From NCBI GenBank assembly GCA_947176285.1, contig CAMWQF010000060.1:1-11419 (forward strand): a DNA stretch of 11,419 nt, in the 5' to 3' direction. The notes beneath the pieces were generated by a model, which searched no databases, was not told the origin of the DNA, and worked only from the letters and a program-made list of their open reading frames with translations. This DNA comes from an uncultured Porphyromonadaceae bacterium (lineage in GTDB: Bacteria; Bacteroidota; Bacteroidia; Bacteroidales; Muribaculaceae). The position numbers were made by a program, and so were the translations under genes. Every line of letters starts with the position of its first letter. The stretch's first letter is position 1. This document shows, piece by piece, positions 1 through 6,906 of the stretch.

Positions 1-11
1 ACTAAACACCA

Positions 12-35
12 TCAATTTTCGCCATCGAAAGTTGA
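12..35. other. Dyad (hairpin-forming inverted repeat) at the hppA promoter
   Basis: Bases 12-21 (TCAATTTTCG) pair with 26-35 (CGAAAGTTGA) around a four-base loop CCAT, giving a ten-pair stem with one G-T pair. Its right arm covers the proposed -33 element of the hppA promoter (31-34). It could be an operator, or the terminator of a gene lying before the window. The nearest T run (46-50) is about ten bases downstream of the stem, so it is a poor intrinsic terminator. Confidence 0.4.
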
Positions 36-62
36 AAATTAGAGATTTTTATATTAATTTTG
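31..62 (+). promoter_or_regulatory. Bacteroidota-type promoter for hppA
   Basis: A -7 element TAATTTTG (55-62) matches the Bacteroidota consensus TAnnTTTG exactly. A -33 element GTTG (31-34) lies 20 bases upstream, which is the usual spacing. Transcription would start near base 68, leaving an AT-rich 5' leader of roughly 60 bases before the hppA start codon. No Shine-Dalgarno sequence is seen in the leader, which is normal for this phylum. Confidence 0.6.
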
Positions 63-131
63 TAACGAATTTTTCTATTTTTATAATTAACTAATTTAAA
101 TAACTCATCATCAACATTTTCAGATTTCACT

Positions 132-2375
132 ATGGTAAATAATCTATTCTGGCTTGTGCCTGCCTCTTCTATTGTGGCGCTGGCATTGGCTTATTACTTT
201 TTCCGGTGGATGAAGAGCCAAGATGAAGGAACGGACACGATGAAGAAGATTGCTTCTCATGTGCGTCAAGGTGCCATGTCTTATCTGCGTCAGCAGTATA
301 AGATTGTCACTGTTGTGTTCCTTTGCCTCGTGGTTCTGTTTTCCATCATGGCTTATGGCTTTGGAGTTCAAAACCAATGGGTGCCTGTAGCATTCCTCAC
401 CGGTGGTTTCTTCTCCGGTCTTGCCGGTTTCCTCGGCATGAAGACAGCCACATATGCTTCTGCACGTACAGCCAATGCTGCTCGCGAATCTCTTAACTCC
501 GGCCTTAAGGTGGCTTTCCGCTCAGGAGCAGTTATGGGACTTGTCGTAGTAGGTCTCGGCCTTCTCGACATCTCTTTCTGGTATCTTATCCTAAACTGGG
601 CGATTGATCTGCCGGATACTCAAAAGCTTACTATGATCACCACCACAATGCTTACATTCGGCATGGGTGCAAGTACCCAAGCACTCTTTGCTCGTGTAGG
701 TGGAGGTATCTATACAAAGGCTGCTGATGTAGGAGCCGACCTGGTAGGTAAGGTAGAGGCAGGAATCCCTGAAGATGACCCTCGCAATCCGGCGACTATT
801 GCTGACAACGTAGGTGATAATGTAGGTGACGTAGCCGGTATGGGAGCCGATCTTTATGAGTCATACTGCGGAAGTATTCTTGCTACTGCAGCACTTGGTG
901 CCGCTGCCGGTGCAGTTGGATTCATGGATGTAGAGGCTGGAAGCATTGCTCTCCAGACAAAGGCAGTCATGGCTCCGATGCTTATTGCAGCAGTTGGTAT
1001 TCTCCTCTCTATTGTCGGTATTTTTGCAGTCAAGACTAAGGAAAATGCCACAATGAAGAATCTTCTTGGAGCTCTTGCCACAGGCACCAACCTCAGTTCG
1101 ATTCTGATTGTCGCCGCTACTTTCCTCATCATGTGGGCACTTGAGATTCCTAATTGGATCAATATTTCACTCTCAGTCGTTGTTGGTCTATTTGTAGGTA
1201 TCGTCATAGGTCAGGCTACCGAATACTATACTTCTCAGTCATACACTCCGACTAAGAAACTTGCCGAAAGTGGCACAACCGGTCCGGCAACTGTTATTAT
1301 CTCCGGTGTAGGACTTGGCATGATCTCTACGGCAATTCCTGTAATTGCTGTTGTATTTGGTATTATAATGAGCTATTACCTCGCTTCCGGTTTTGATTTC
1401 GCAAATATCTCTTGGGGGCTTTATGGTATAGGTATCGCTGCTGTAGGCATGCTTTCCACTCTTGGCATCACTCTTGCCACTGACGCATATGGACCTATTG
1501 CCGACAATGCAGGTGGAAATGCAGAGATGAGCAGTCTCGGAGAAAGTGTCCGTAAGCGTACCGACGCCCTTGATTCACTTGGAAATACCACTGCTGCCAC
1601 CGGCAAGGGCTTTGCTATAGGATCTGCAGCGCTAACAGGTCTTGCACTTTTAGCTTCATATGTAGAGGAAATCCGTATGGGTCTCCATCATATCGGTCAG
1701 GAATTCATTCAAGTAGGCACTACTATCGACCCTGTAAGCAATCTTGAAGTGCCTCGTATGATTGCTATAAATCAGGCTACTTTCCGCGACTTTATGGTTG
1801 CTTATGATGTCAACCTCATGAATCCTATGGTACTTTCCGGTATGTTTATCGGAGCGATGATGGCATTCCTTTTCTGTGGACTGACAATGAATGCAGTAGG
1901 TCGTGCAGCTTCTCACATGGTAGAAGAAGTTCGCCGTCAATTCCGCGAGATCAAGGGTATCCTCACAGGAGAAGCAGAGCCTGATTACGCGCGTTGTGTT
2001 CAGATTTCCACTAAGGGTGCTCAGCGTGAGATGGTTTTCCCGTCTCTCCTCGCTATTGCTGTTCCCATCATCGTGGGTCTCGTGTTTGGCGTTCCCGGAG
2101 TGATTGGTCTGCTTATAGGTGGACTTTCTGCAGGATTTGTACTTGCAGTGTTCATGGCAAATTCCGGTGGTGCTTGGGACAATGCCAAAAAGTATATCGA
2201 GGAAGGCAACTTCGGTGGAAAAGGTAGTGAAGTCCACAAAGCTACTGTTGTTGGCGACACTGTCGGAGACCCCTTCAAGGACACATCAGGGCCGAGCCTT
2301 AATATCCTCATCAAATTGATGTCGATGGTTGCAATTGTTATGGCAGGTCTTACAGTATCCTGGAGCCTATTCTAA
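132..2375 (+). CDS. hppA: Membrane-bound ion-translocating pyrophosphatase (HppA)
   Basis: Integral inner-membrane enzyme (747 aa, expected 16 membrane helices) that hydrolyses pyrophosphate to two phosphates and pumps H+ and/or Na+ out of the cell, recycling PPi from biosynthesis. Family hallmarks are all present: DVGADLVGKVE at 199-209, the Asp-rich DNVGDNVGDVAG at 225-236, DAYGPIADNAGGN at 451-463, and VGDTVGDPFKDTSGP at 707-721. GNTTAATGK (484-492) has Ala, not Lys, at the position that decides potassium dependence, so the enzyme should need K+. A helix-6 glutamate (E243 in ADLYESY) is kept, as in Na+-type and dual-type enzymes. T90, F94 and D146 also fit the dual Na+/H+ class described from Bacteroides vulgatus. 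The gene stands alone, with its own promoter (31-62) and terminator (2400-2434). Function is very secure; ion specificity is inferred. Confidence 0.97.
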   Translation: MVNNLFWLVPASSIVALALAYYFFRWMKSQDEGTDTMKKIASHVRQGAMSYLRQQYKIVTVVFLCLVVLFSIMAYGFGVQNQWVPVAFLTGGFFSGLAGFLGMKTATYASARTANAARESLNSGLKVAFRSGAVMGLVVVGLGLLDISFWYLILNWAIDLPDTQKLTMITTTMLTFGMGASTQALFARVGGGIYTKAADVGADLVGKVEAGIPEDDPRNPATIADNVGDNVGDVAGMGADLYESYCGSILATAALGAAAGAVGFMDVEAGSIALQTKAVMAPMLIAAVGILLSIVGIFAVKTKENATMKNLLGALATGTNLSSILIVAATFLIMWALEIPNWINISLSVVVGLFVGIVIGQATEYYTSQSYTPTKKLAESGTTGPATVIISGVGLGMISTAIPVIAVVFGIIMSYYLASGFDFANISWGLYGIGIAAVGMLSTLGITLATDAYGPIADNAGGNAEMSSLGESVRKRTDALDSLGNTTAATGKGFAIGSAALTGLALLASYVEEIRMGLHHIGQEFIQVGTTIDPVSNLEVPRMIAINQATFRDFMVAYDVNLMNPMVLSGMFIGAMMAFLFCGLTMNAVGRAASHMVEEVRRQFREIKGILTGEAEPDYARCVQISTKGAQREMVFPSLLAIAVPIIVGLVFGVPGVIGLLIGGLSAGFVLAVFMANSGGAWDNAKKYIEEGNFGGKGSEVHKATVVGDTVGDPFKDTSGPSLNILIKLMSMVAIVMAGLTVSWSLF

Positions 2376-2399
2376 ACCCAATATATCATTTCTCATAAG

Positions 2400-2434
2400 A
2401 AAAGAGTCAAGATCATTCCGGTCTCGACTCTTTT
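2400..2434. terminator. Bidirectional intrinsic terminator between hppA and rarA
   Basis: AAAAGAGTC (2400-2408) pairs perfectly with GACTCTTTT (2426-2434). After one A/C mismatch, AGATC (2410-2414) pairs with GGTCT (2420-2424), closing a five-base loop. The stem starts with A4 and ends with T4, so it gives a hairpin plus U-tract on either strand. It lies 25 bases after the hppA stop and 56 bases beyond the rarA stop, as expected for a shared terminator between convergent genes. Confidence 0.85.
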
Positions 2435-2462
2435 AATTTACATCATTTAAACTTTATCTATT

Positions 2463-2490
2463 ATTCTACTCCCACACGCTAAAGTAGAAT
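2463..2490 (-). terminator. Possible weak hairpin just after rarA
   Basis: ATTCTAC (2463-2469) and GTAGAAT (2484-2490) form a perfect seven-pair stem with a 14-base loop. It abuts the rarA stop codon on the minus strand. The loop is long and no clear U-tract follows, so it is at best a stabiliser or weak terminator ahead of the stronger one at 2400-2434. Confidence 0.25.
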
Positions 2491-3770
2491 TATGCATCAG
2501 CACGCAAAGACTTTATAAAAGCATCAAGTTTGGCTTCCGCATTATTGGATTGTGGAGTCCAGAATCTTGCTCCCACAAGAGCATCAGGAAGATATTGCTG
2601 AGCAGCATAGTGATTTTTGAAATCATGTGCATACTTATAGTCGTGACCATACCCCATATCTTTCATCAACGATGTCGGGGCATTACGCAGATGCAATGGC
2701 ACCGGTAGATCTCCGGTTTTCCTTACCATCTCCAAAGCATTGTCTATTGACAAATAAGCAGAGTTGCTTTTAGGAGACGTGGCAAGGTAGATAGTGCATT
2801 CTGCCAATATGATCCTACCTTCCGGCCACCCTATTTTCTGCAAGGCATCAAATGTGGCATTAGCAAGAAGAAGGGCGTTTGGATTTGCAAGACCGATATC
2901 CTCAGCTGCCAGAATCACAAGCCTGCGTGCTATAAACTTAGGATCTTCACCTCCCTCAACCATTCTCGCAAGCCAATATATGGCAGCATCGGGATCACTT
3001 CCACGCACAGACTTTATGAATGCGGAGATTATGTCATAGTGCATCTCTCCATTTCTGTCGTAAGCAGCAGGATTCACTTGAAGACAGTTGGTGACAAATT
3101 CATCATCTATCACCACAGGCTCTCCTTCCGGCACACTTTGCTCAAGCAAATCAAGTATATTTAGAAGTTTCCTGGCATCCCCACCTGCAAAGCGAAAAAG
3201 TGCTTTTGTGGATTTTACTTCTACTTGACGCTTCGATAACACCCTGTCATTTTTCAAAGCCCGGTCAAGAAGAGTCTGCAAATCCTCTTCCTCAAGCGGT
3301 TTAAGGGTATATACCTGTGCTCTGCTAAGAAGAGGACGTATCACTTCAAAAGAAGGATTCTCAGTAGTGGCACCAATTAGCGTTACCACACCTTTCTCGA
3401 CAGCCCCGAGCAATGAATCTTGTTGTGCTTTGTTGAAACGATGGATTTCATCTATGAAAAGAATCGGGCGTGCTTTTGCAAAAACACTTGAAGCCTCACG
3501 CGAACATTTCTCAATCACATCCCTTACATCTTTGACTCCCGATGTCACCGCACTCAGTGTATAGAATGGAGCATCTATCGTATTTGCTATTATTCGCGCA
3601 AGTGTAGTCTTGCCAACGCCCGGAGGACCCCAAAGTATGAAAGAATTGACCTTTCCTGATTCTATCATGTTGCGGATAATCCCGCCTTGACCTACAAGGT
3701 GCTTCTGTCCGATATAATCATCAAGCGTATTAGGGCGAAGACGCTCCGCTAATGGTTCAAAATTATGCAT
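2490..3770 (-). CDS. rarA: Replication-associated recombination protein A (RarA/MgsA), AAA+ ATPase
   Basis: Cytoplasmic clamp-loader-like AAA+ ATPase (426 aa) that acts at stalled replication forks and single-strand gaps; the family (MgsA in E. coli, WRNIP1/Mgs1 in eukaryotes) binds SSB and works as a tetramer. Seen here: N-terminal PLAERLRPNTLDDYIGQ (6-22), Walker A GPPGVGKT (48-55), Walker B ILFIDEIHRF (103-112), sensor-1 IGATTEN (132-138) and an arginine-finger candidate R150 in RPLLSR. The C-terminal half carries the family's tetramerisation region (ISAFIKSVRGSDPDAAIYWLARM and following). Length is normal. The ATG at 3770 is chosen because residues after it match the family N-terminus; a GTG at 3776 would add two residues and overlap the HAD stop by four bases. 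Either way it is tightly coupled to the upstream HAD gene and has no visible promoter of its own. Confidence 0.95.
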   Translation of the reverse strand: MHNFEPLAERLRPNTLDDYIGQKHLVGQGGIIRNMIESGKVNSFILWGPPGVGKTTLARIIANTIDAPFYTLSAVTSGVKDVRDVIEKCSREASSVFAKARPILFIDEIHRFNKAQQDSLLGAVEKGVVTLIGATTENPSFEVIRPLLSRAQVYTLKPLEEEDLQTLLDRALKNDRVLSKRQVEVKSTKALFRFAGGDARKLLNILDLLEQSVPEGEPVVIDDEFVTNCLQVNPAAYDRNGEMHYDIISAFIKSVRGSDPDAAIYWLARMVEGGEDPKFIARRLVILAAEDIGLANPNALLLANATFDALQKIGWPEGRIILAECTIYLATSPKSNSAYLSIDNALEMVRKTGDLPVPLHLRNAPTSLMKDMGYGHDYKYAHDFKNHYAAQQYLPDALVGARFWTPQSNNAEAKLDAFIKSLRADA

Positions 3771-3772
3771 AA

Positions 3773-4426
3773 TCACCCTCTGGATTTTAATATTTCTTCG
3801 AGTTCATCTACATCGATATCCGCCACTTTATTGACTACAATGTCAGAATATGGAGCAATGTCAGAAGCCTTTAACGTACCGGCAACTCCAACCACGAATG
3901 CGCCGGCAGCCTTGCCCGCCTTTACTCCTTGCAAAGAATCCTCGAATACTGCACACCTTTTCGGATCAACCCCGATAGCATGAGCAGCTGCAAGATACCC
4001 TTCGGGATCAGGTTTCGAACACGTCACTTCATCGCCGGTAATAACTACATTAAATTTCTCTTTTAAGTGGGGCATGTCATTCCAGAGATGAGCCATTTTA
4101 TAACCATTGCTGCTTGTCACCATTGCTGTAGGAATACCTTTTCGCTTCAATTCATCAAGAAAATCCAGAGCACCCGGAAGTGCATCATATATCATCATTC
4201 CTTCAAGACGAAGAAGTTCTTTAGTGACATCTGCCCTTACTTCTTCCGGAAAATATCTCTCCAATATGTCTTCGAGAGTCGTACCTTTTATTTTATAAGT
4301 AAAATTTTCAATCCCGGTGGGCCATTGCGTCTCAATTGCTTCCCAGATTTTCGTGTATATTCTTTCACTGTCTACGATTACTCCATCGCAGTCAAACAAG
4401 CATCCTATATCTTTTTTTCCTTTCAT
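3773..4426 (-). CDS. HAD-superfamily (subfamily IA) sugar-phosphate-type phosphatase
   Basis: Soluble haloacid-dehalogenase-fold phosphohydrolase of 217 aa, resembling beta-phosphoglucomutase-like and 6-phosphogluconate-phosphatase-like proteins. All four HAD motifs are present: motif I FDCDGVIVDSE (11-21; nucleophile D12, acid/base D14), motif II T104-S105 in MVTSSN, motif III K138 in SKPDPEGY, and motif IV FEDS (161-164). A helical cap of type C1 lies between motifs I and II (about residues 20-85). The substrate cannot be told from sequence. It is first in a two-gene unit with rarA, whose ATG comes two bases after this stop. The proposed -7 promoter element ends six bases before the ATG, so the mRNA may be leaderless or nearly so. 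No alternative ATG exists before motif I, so the start is firm. Confidence 0.9.
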   Translation of the reverse strand: MKGKKDIGCLFDCDGVIVDSERIYTKIWEAIETQWPTGIENFTYKIKGTTLEDILERYFPEEVRADVTKELLRLEGMMIYDALPGALDFLDELKRKGIPTAMVTSSNGYKMAHLWNDMPHLKEKFNVVITGDEVTCSKPDPEGYLAAAHAIGVDPKRCAVFEDSLQGVKAGKAAGAFVVGVAGTLKASDIAPYSDIVVNKVADIDVDELEEILKSRG

Positions 4427-4432
4427 AATCTA

Positions 4433-4463
4433 CAAAATTAAGCATTTTTTATGAAGTGCCAAA
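4433..4463 (-). promoter_or_regulatory. Promoter for the HAD phosphatase-rarA unit
   Basis: Read on the minus strand, TTTG (4463-4460), a 19-base spacer, then TAATTTTG (4440-4433) match both Bacteroidota promoter elements exactly. The -7 element ends only six bases before the HAD start codon at 4426, so transcription should begin at or very near the ATG. It overlaps the divergent promoter of the next gene. Confidence 0.7.
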
Positions 4464-4480
4464 AATATTTATTAACTTTG
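4449..4480 (+). promoter_or_regulatory. Promoter for the FAD-dehydrogenase/tsaB gene train
   Basis: TAACTTTG (4473-4480) is an exact TAnnTTTG -7 element. The -33 region (TTATG, 4449-4453) is a weak match at about the right distance, so activity may need an activator or be modest. Transcription would start near 4486, giving a leader of about 50 bases. The -33 side overlaps the opposing promoter at 4433-4463, so polymerases on the two promoters may compete. Confidence 0.55.
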
Positions 4481-4534
4481 TAGTGAAAACATTCGTAAGA
4501 CGGTTTTGTTCCGAAATTTTGTTTCTCAAGGATT

Positions 4535-6106
4535 ATGATAAAGGATATATCGCTGCGAGTATCGCCTGAAATAGCCGCTACACCTGAATTACTTTCCCAA
4601 AAAGTATTTGGGGCAGCGGGTTGCAGAGTAAACGATTGGAAAATCGTGAAGCGTTCGGTTGATGCACGTAAACGTGACATAATAATTAATCTTACGGTAA
4701 GGATCGCTTCCGGAGAAGATAAGAAGGTGACTTCCGGTTATCTGCCGGTGAGATTCCCAAATGTCTCCGACTCCCAACATACTGTAATTATAGTTGGTGC
4801 GGGTCCTGCCGGTCTTTTCGGTGCTCTTGAATGCATCCGTCTTGGCATGCGTCCTATAGTGCTGGAAAGAGGGAAAGACGTTGACTCCCGTAGACTCGAT
4901 ATAGCAACTCTCAATAGGGAAAAGAAAATTGATCCGGAATCCAATTACTGTTTTGGTGAGGGTGGAGCCGGAACTTTTTCTGATGGCAAACTTTACACCC
5001 GGAGCAAGAAAAAAGGAAATCCTGTAGATGTGCTGTCTCTCCTTGTGCAACATGGTGCAGATGAAAATATCCTGATAGATTCTCATCCTCATATTGGAAG
5101 CGACCGGCTTCCTCACATCATGAAAAGCATCCGTCAGACAATCATTGCATCAGGAGGAGAAGTAAGGTTCCGGACAAAGGTTTCCCGTATTCTGATAGAA
5201 AATGGTAATGTGATCGGTGTAGAGACCGCGAATGGCGACAAAATAATGGGCAATGACGTAATTCTCGCTACCGGACACTCTGCACGCGATGTATATCGCA
5301 GTCTTGCAAAAGACGGTGTGAAAATGGAGGCAAAAGGTCTTGCTGTAGGCGTGCGCCTTGAACATCCACAGCGTCTCATTGACCAAATACAATATCACAA
5401 TCCAGCCGGAAGAGGACGTTGGCTTCCCGCTGCAGAATATAATTTTGTGACTCAAGTAGATGGCAGAGGTGTTTATAGTTTCTGTATGTGTCCCGGTGGA
5501 GTAATAGTCCCAGCCGGAAGCGGACCGGAGGAACTTGTTGTCAATGGCATGTCGGCTTCCGCAAGAAGCAGTATCTGGGCAAATTCCGGCATGGTTGTTG
5601 AAATTCGCCCAGGTGATTTCCCTGAATATGCAGGGAGAGGGGAGTTTGAGATGCTCGACCTTGTAGAAGATCTTGAAAAGAAGTTTTACTGCGAATCTAA
5701 TGATAGCATTGTGGCTCCCGCCCAAAGAATGAAAGATTTTGTTGACGGCAAAGATTCTAAAAATTTACCCCCATCAAGTTATCTTCCGGGCCTATATGAA
5801 GCCCGGATAGACCGTTTGCTACCACCTTTTATTGGACAAAGGCTACGCAAAGGGTTCTGTGAATTCGGTCGTAAAGCCAAAGGTTTTCTTGACAACAATG
5901 CGATATTGATAGGATTGGAATCACGCACTTCAAGTCCTGTCAGAATTCCACGTGATAGGGAAACCCTAAATCATGTTGAGATAAAAGGCCTCTATCCGGC
6001 GGGAGAAGGAGCCGGCTATGCCGGAGGCATCGTATCCGCGGCTATCGACGGAATGCGGTGCGCCCGCAGTATCAAGCAAGCATCGGATCAATCCCCTAAA
6101 CTATAA
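4535..6106 (+). CDS. Uncharacterised FAD-dependent dehydrogenase (COG2509-like)
   Basis: Flavoprotein oxidoreductase of 523 aa, probably cytoplasmic; no signal peptide or membrane helix is seen. A small N-terminal domain of about 80 residues (including VKRSVDARKRDIIINLTVRI) precedes the Rossmann dinucleotide-binding fold VIIVGAGPAGLFGALE (84-99). It is followed by the family motif CFGEGGAGTFSDGKLYTR (139-156). The C-terminus has the second FAD-contact segment GLYPAGEGAGYAGGIVSAAIDG, typical of two-domain FAD enzymes. This layout fits the widespread COG2509 'FAD-dependent dehydrogenase' group, whose substrate is not known to me. The start ATG fits the family N-terminus (MIKDISLRV) and lies downstream of the promoter at 4449-4480. 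Its stop codon is also the first unit of the 8-bp repeat leading to tsaB. The FAD-oxidoreductase class is secure; reaction unknown. Confidence 0.9.
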   Translation: MIKDISLRVSPEIAATPELLSQKVFGAAGCRVNDWKIVKRSVDARKRDIIINLTVRIASGEDKKVTSGYLPVRFPNVSDSQHTVIIVGAGPAGLFGALECIRLGMRPIVLERGKDVDSRRLDIATLNREKKIDPESNYCFGEGGAGTFSDGKLYTRSKKKGNPVDVLSLLVQHGADENILIDSHPHIGSDRLPHIMKSIRQTIIASGGEVRFRTKVSRILIENGNVIGVETANGDKIMGNDVILATGHSARDVYRSLAKDGVKMEAKGLAVGVRLEHPQRLIDQIQYHNPAGRGRWLPAAEYNFVTQVDGRGVYSFCMCPGGVIVPAGSGPEELVVNGMSASARSSIWANSGMVVEIRPGDFPEYAGRGEFEMLDLVEDLEKKFYCESNDSIVAPAQRMKDFVDGKDSKNLPPSSYLPGLYEARIDRLLPPFIGQRLRKGFCEFGRKAKGFLDNNAILIGLESRTSSPVRIPRDRETLNHVEIKGLYPAGEGAGYAGGIVSAAIDGMRCARSIKQASDQSPKL

Positions 6107-6159
6107 ACAATTAAACACCTAAACGATTAAACTCTTAAACCTTTAAACGATTAAACAAA
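6104..6159 (+). repeat. Seven-unit 8-bp tandem repeat (TAAACNNN) before tsaB
   Basis: Seven consecutive octamers begin TAAAC at 6104, 6112, 6120, 6128, 6136, 6144 and 6152, with three variable bases each (for example TAAACGAT at 6120 and 6144). The first TAA is the stop codon of the FAD-dehydrogenase gene, and the array ends three bases before the tsaB ATG. It therefore fills the whole intergenic space. Because 8 is not a multiple of 3, any three adjacent units place a TAA in all three forward frames. A sister array lies before nspC at 10184-10239. Confidence 0.9.
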
Positions 6160-6162
6160 ACA

Positions 6163-6858
6163 ATGAGCACTATACTGGCAATAGAAACATCAGGCAAATT
6201 CTGCAGTGTGGCTCTAATCCATGAAGGTCTTTCAGAATTCAGCCGAGTGGATGAGACAGAGATGAATCATGCCCGAGCAATAGGTCCATATGTGGATGAA
6301 TGCGTCAAAGAGGCGCGTCGCCGCGAATGGAAAATTGATGCTGTAGCCGTCAGTATGGGGCCCGGAAGCTACACAGGACTACGTATAGGACTTTCAATGG
6401 CTAAGGGGCTCTGTTTTTCACTCAATGTTCCTCTTATCGGGGTCTCAACATTGAAACTTATTGCTGTCAAGGCAATGTTCCGAAACATAGATTGGGAAGG
6501 TGATGAAATACTCGTTCCGATGATAGATGCTCGCCGTATGGAGGTATACACTGCAGCTTATGATTTCCGTCTTAATGCACTTATGTCTCCACAACCTCTG
6601 ATCTTGGATCAAAATAGTTACTCAAATCTTCCTGAAGACAGAGACATATACTTCATGGGTGATGGAAGTGCAAAATCTAAAGAGGTGTTGAAAGGGAAGA
6701 GATATCATTGGCTTGATGGTGTAAATCCTAAGGCTTCAGATATGACGGCACTCGCAGAGAAAGCTTTCCGAGAAAGAGATTTCCTTGACATTGCTTATAG
6801 TGTCCCGGAGTATTTGAAAGAGTATGAAGCCAAAATATCATCTGTCAAAGGGCTTTGA
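6163..6858 (+). CDS. tsaB: tRNA threonylcarbamoyladenosine biosynthesis protein TsaB
   Basis: Cytoplasmic partner (231 aa) of TsaD and TsaE in making t6A at position 37 of ANN-decoding tRNAs. TsaB has the ASKHA fold but is the non-catalytic scaffold that dimerises with TsaD. Seen here: the N-terminal beta-hairpin start MSTILAIETSGKFCSVALI (1-19) and the family signature MGPGSYTGLRIGLSMAKGLCF (65-85, G66 to G76 being the core). The length is usual for the family, where the C-terminal half is the variable part. The start is set by the match of the first residues to the family and by the ATG lying just after the repeat array. tsaD and tsaE are not in the window. Cotranscription with the FAD-dehydrogenase gene is likely (56-base gap, no promoter or terminator seen). 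Confidence 0.95.
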   Translation: MSTILAIETSGKFCSVALIHEGLSEFSRVDETEMNHARAIGPYVDECVKEARRREWKIDAVAVSMGPGSYTGLRIGLSMAKGLCFSLNVPLIGVSTLKLIAVKAMFRNIDWEGDEILVPMIDARRMEVYTAAYDFRLNALMSPQPLILDQNSYSNLPEDRDIYFMGDGSAKSKEVLKGKRYHWLDGVNPKASDMTALAEKAFRERDFLDIAYSVPEYLKEYEAKISSVKGL

Positions 6859-6870
6859 AACTGTATAATA

Positions 6871-6886
6871 TGCTTTAATTAAAGCA
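6871..6886. other. 16-bp perfect palindrome upstream of the DUF4290 gene
   Basis: TGCTTTAATTAAAGCA is a perfect palindrome in the 48-base gap between tsaB and the DUF4290 gene, 20 bases before that start codon. As RNA it would form only a six-pair stem with an AATT loop. It could be a binding site for a dimeric regulator. No recognisable promoter lies next to it, and chance in AT-rich DNA is possible. Confidence 0.35.
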
Positions 6887-6906
6887 AACGATTTAACACT
6901 TTAATA

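Noticed and set aside
1656..2237. Minus-strand open frame of 193 codons inside hppA
   Set aside because: It lies fully antisense to a well-supported pyrophosphatase, has no family resemblance, and is rich in Cys, His, Thr and Ser as expected from a shadow frame.
3771..3776. GTG start for rarA
   Set aside because: It would give a four-base overlap with the HAD stop and only two extra residues. The ATG at 3770 better fits the family N-terminus, though GTG use cannot be fully excluded.
6104..6159. CRISPR array
   Set aside because: The repeated unit is only 8 bases with no unique spacers and no cas genes nearby; it is a simple tandem repeat.
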